This document shows positions 12,567 through 13,391 of a stretch of 13,391 nucleotides of DNA, piece by piece. Numbering within the stretch: position 1 is the stretch's first letter; each line of letters starts with the position of its first letter. The stretch is from the NCBI GenBank assembly GCA_007134725.1, contig SLKF01000293.1, forward strand, positions 1-13,391, read 5' to 3'. This stretch comes from Clostridiales bacterium. Lineage in GTDB: Bacteria > Bacillota > Clostridia > Peptostreptococcales > T1SED10-28. Below the pieces are notes generated by a model. The model was not told the DNA's origin and ran no database searches. It saw nothing but the letters and a program-made list of their open reading frames with translations. Both the position numbers and the translations under genes were made by a program.

Positions 12567-13391
12567 CTACTCCGCTACCTTATTCCATAGAGTCCCTATT
12601 TTTTCAATTTTACAGATCACACGGTCTCCTCGTTTTAAGTACTTCGACGGTATGAAACCTTTACCTACACCACCGGGAGTTCCTGTCGCGATTAGATCTC
12701 CTGCTTGCAAAGTAGTTCCTTTGGAAAAATCACTGATGATATGAGGAAGATCAAAAATGAAATTTCTCGTATTTGAAGACTGTCGCATTTCCTCGTTAAC
12801 TTGACACTGAAGATCAAGCTCTACCGGTTCTTTGACTTCGTCCCGGTATAGGATGGCCGGACCCATGGTGGTGAAAGTGTCCAGACTTTTCCCACGGATA
12901 AACTGTTGATGTCTAGCCTGAAGATCCCTTGCGGTAACATCATTCATAATAGTATAGCCGAAAATATATTCATAGGCTTTTTCCACGGGAATATTTCTGC
13001 CGGTTTTTCCGATGACTGCTACTAATTCCACTTCATAATCCACGGAACCCGTGGCTTTTTCATGTAGCTCAATAGTGCCTCCGGAACCAACTATTTCCGT
13101 CGCCATCTTTCCGAAGTACACCGGTACCTTTGGAATTGGGCGTGGCTCTCCATCAGCTCCCTTTAATTCTTCTACGTGATCCCGATAATTCATACCAAGA
13201 CAAATCACATTTCTTAAGGGTCGAGGAATCGGTGCCAGCATTCGACATTGATCTAGGGGAACCGGGATGTTTTCCGGATCACTAATAAATCGGGAAATTC
13301 TTTCTATAGTATCCTTTTCCCCAGTATTCTCTTTACTCTTTTCGGATATATTTTTCGGTCTGTTTTCATTTTGCTGAATAAAAGTTAATAA
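12567..13391 (-). CDS. Fumarylacetoacetate hydrolase (FAH) family enzyme, 5' end outside the window
   Basis: A metal-dependent hydrolase, decarboxylase or isomerase of the FAH fold. The frame stays open to the window edge, giving 274 visible residues, so the internal ATG at 13241 is not the true start. The preceding residues (VPLDQCRMLAPIPRP) match the usual linker between the N-terminal and catalytic parts of the family. Counting visible residues, CLGMNYRDH (64-72), the metal ligands E120 and E122 in VDYEVELVAVIGK, D151 in MNDVTARD, RGKSLDTF (166-173) with the conserved Lys, and TGTPGGVG (237-244) are intact. Members are usually 280-300 aa, so only a short N-terminal part is missing. It is the upstream gene of an operon with the EamA transporter. 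The exact reaction cannot be told apart within the family. Confidence 0.93.
   Translation of the reverse strand, partial: LLTFIQQNENRPKNISEKSKENTGEKDTIERISRFISDPENIPVPLDQCRMLAPIPRPLRNVICLGMNYRDHVEELKGADGEPRPIPKVPVYFGKMATEIVGSGGTIELHEKATGSVDYEVELVAVIGKTGRNIPVEKAYEYIFGYTIMNDVTARDLQARHQQFIRGKSLDTFTTMGPAILYRDEVKEPVELDLQCQVNEEMRQSSNTRNFIFDLPHIISDFSKGTTLQAGDLIATGTPGGVGKGFIPSKYLKRGDRVICKIEKIGTLWNKVAE

Noticed and set aside
12567..13241. FAH-family protein as a complete 224-residue protein
   Set aside because: The frame is open without stop to the window edge and the upstream residues fit the family, so the gene is cut by the window.

Overview
The window is AT-rich and densely coded, with AGGAGG-type ribosome binding sites, several intrinsic terminators, PadR and ECF regulators and an in-frame UGA selenocysteine gene. 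This points to a low-GC Firmicute, most likely an anaerobic member of the Clostridia that decodes selenocysteine. No rRNA, tRNA, CRISPR array, transposase or phage gene was seen. Most genes lie on the minus strand.

Layout from left to right. (1) 1-392: a small membrane protein on the plus strand with a clean terminator. (2) 391-2044, minus: a GNAT acetyltransferase followed by an M20 (ArgE/DapE-type) metallopeptidase. (3) 2045-2881: a regulatory and structure-rich stretch with a 19-bp dyad, a long imperfect hairpin, a small plus-strand ORF with two good starts, and a bidirectional terminator. (4) 2882-4739, minus: an ECF sigma factor followed by a soluble protein rich in short 'N-x-G-V-L' repeats, with no recognisable anti-sigma gene. 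(5) 4749-5604, minus: a peroxiredoxin-like gene that looks interrupted but is best read as a 152-residue selenoprotein. Its UGA stands in place of the first cysteine of a CPFC motif (UPFC) and is followed by a SECIS-like hairpin. Two inverted copies of a 29-bp palindromic repeat bracket the gene. (6) 5605-7374, minus: an autoregulated-looking PadR repressor overlapping a DUF2812 membrane protein, with a TTGACA/TATTAT promoter and CGATATA boxes. (7) 7461-8749, minus: a soluble PAS-histidine kinase with no adjacent response regulator. (8) 8861-10417, minus: cardiolipin synthase. (9) 10418-11039: a long gap holding an apparent relic of an ECF sigma region 2. (10) 11040-11525, plus: a small three-helix membrane protein. 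(11) 11626-13391, minus: a fumarylacetoacetate-hydrolase-family enzyme, cut by the window edge, followed 14 bp later by an EamA-type transporter whose last codons, stop and terminator come from a third copy of the 29-bp repeat.

Most genes are housekeeping or accessory functions that do not form one pathway. Themes are membrane and envelope upkeep (cardiolipin synthase, EamA exporter, DUF2812 protein), signalling (ECF sigma, PadR, PAS kinase) and redox defence (Sec-peroxiredoxin). The most notable items are the selenoprotein, which a standard gene caller would truncate to 102 residues, the three-copy palindromic repeat with one copy recruited as a gene end, and the ECF sigma factor paired with an unusual repeat protein.
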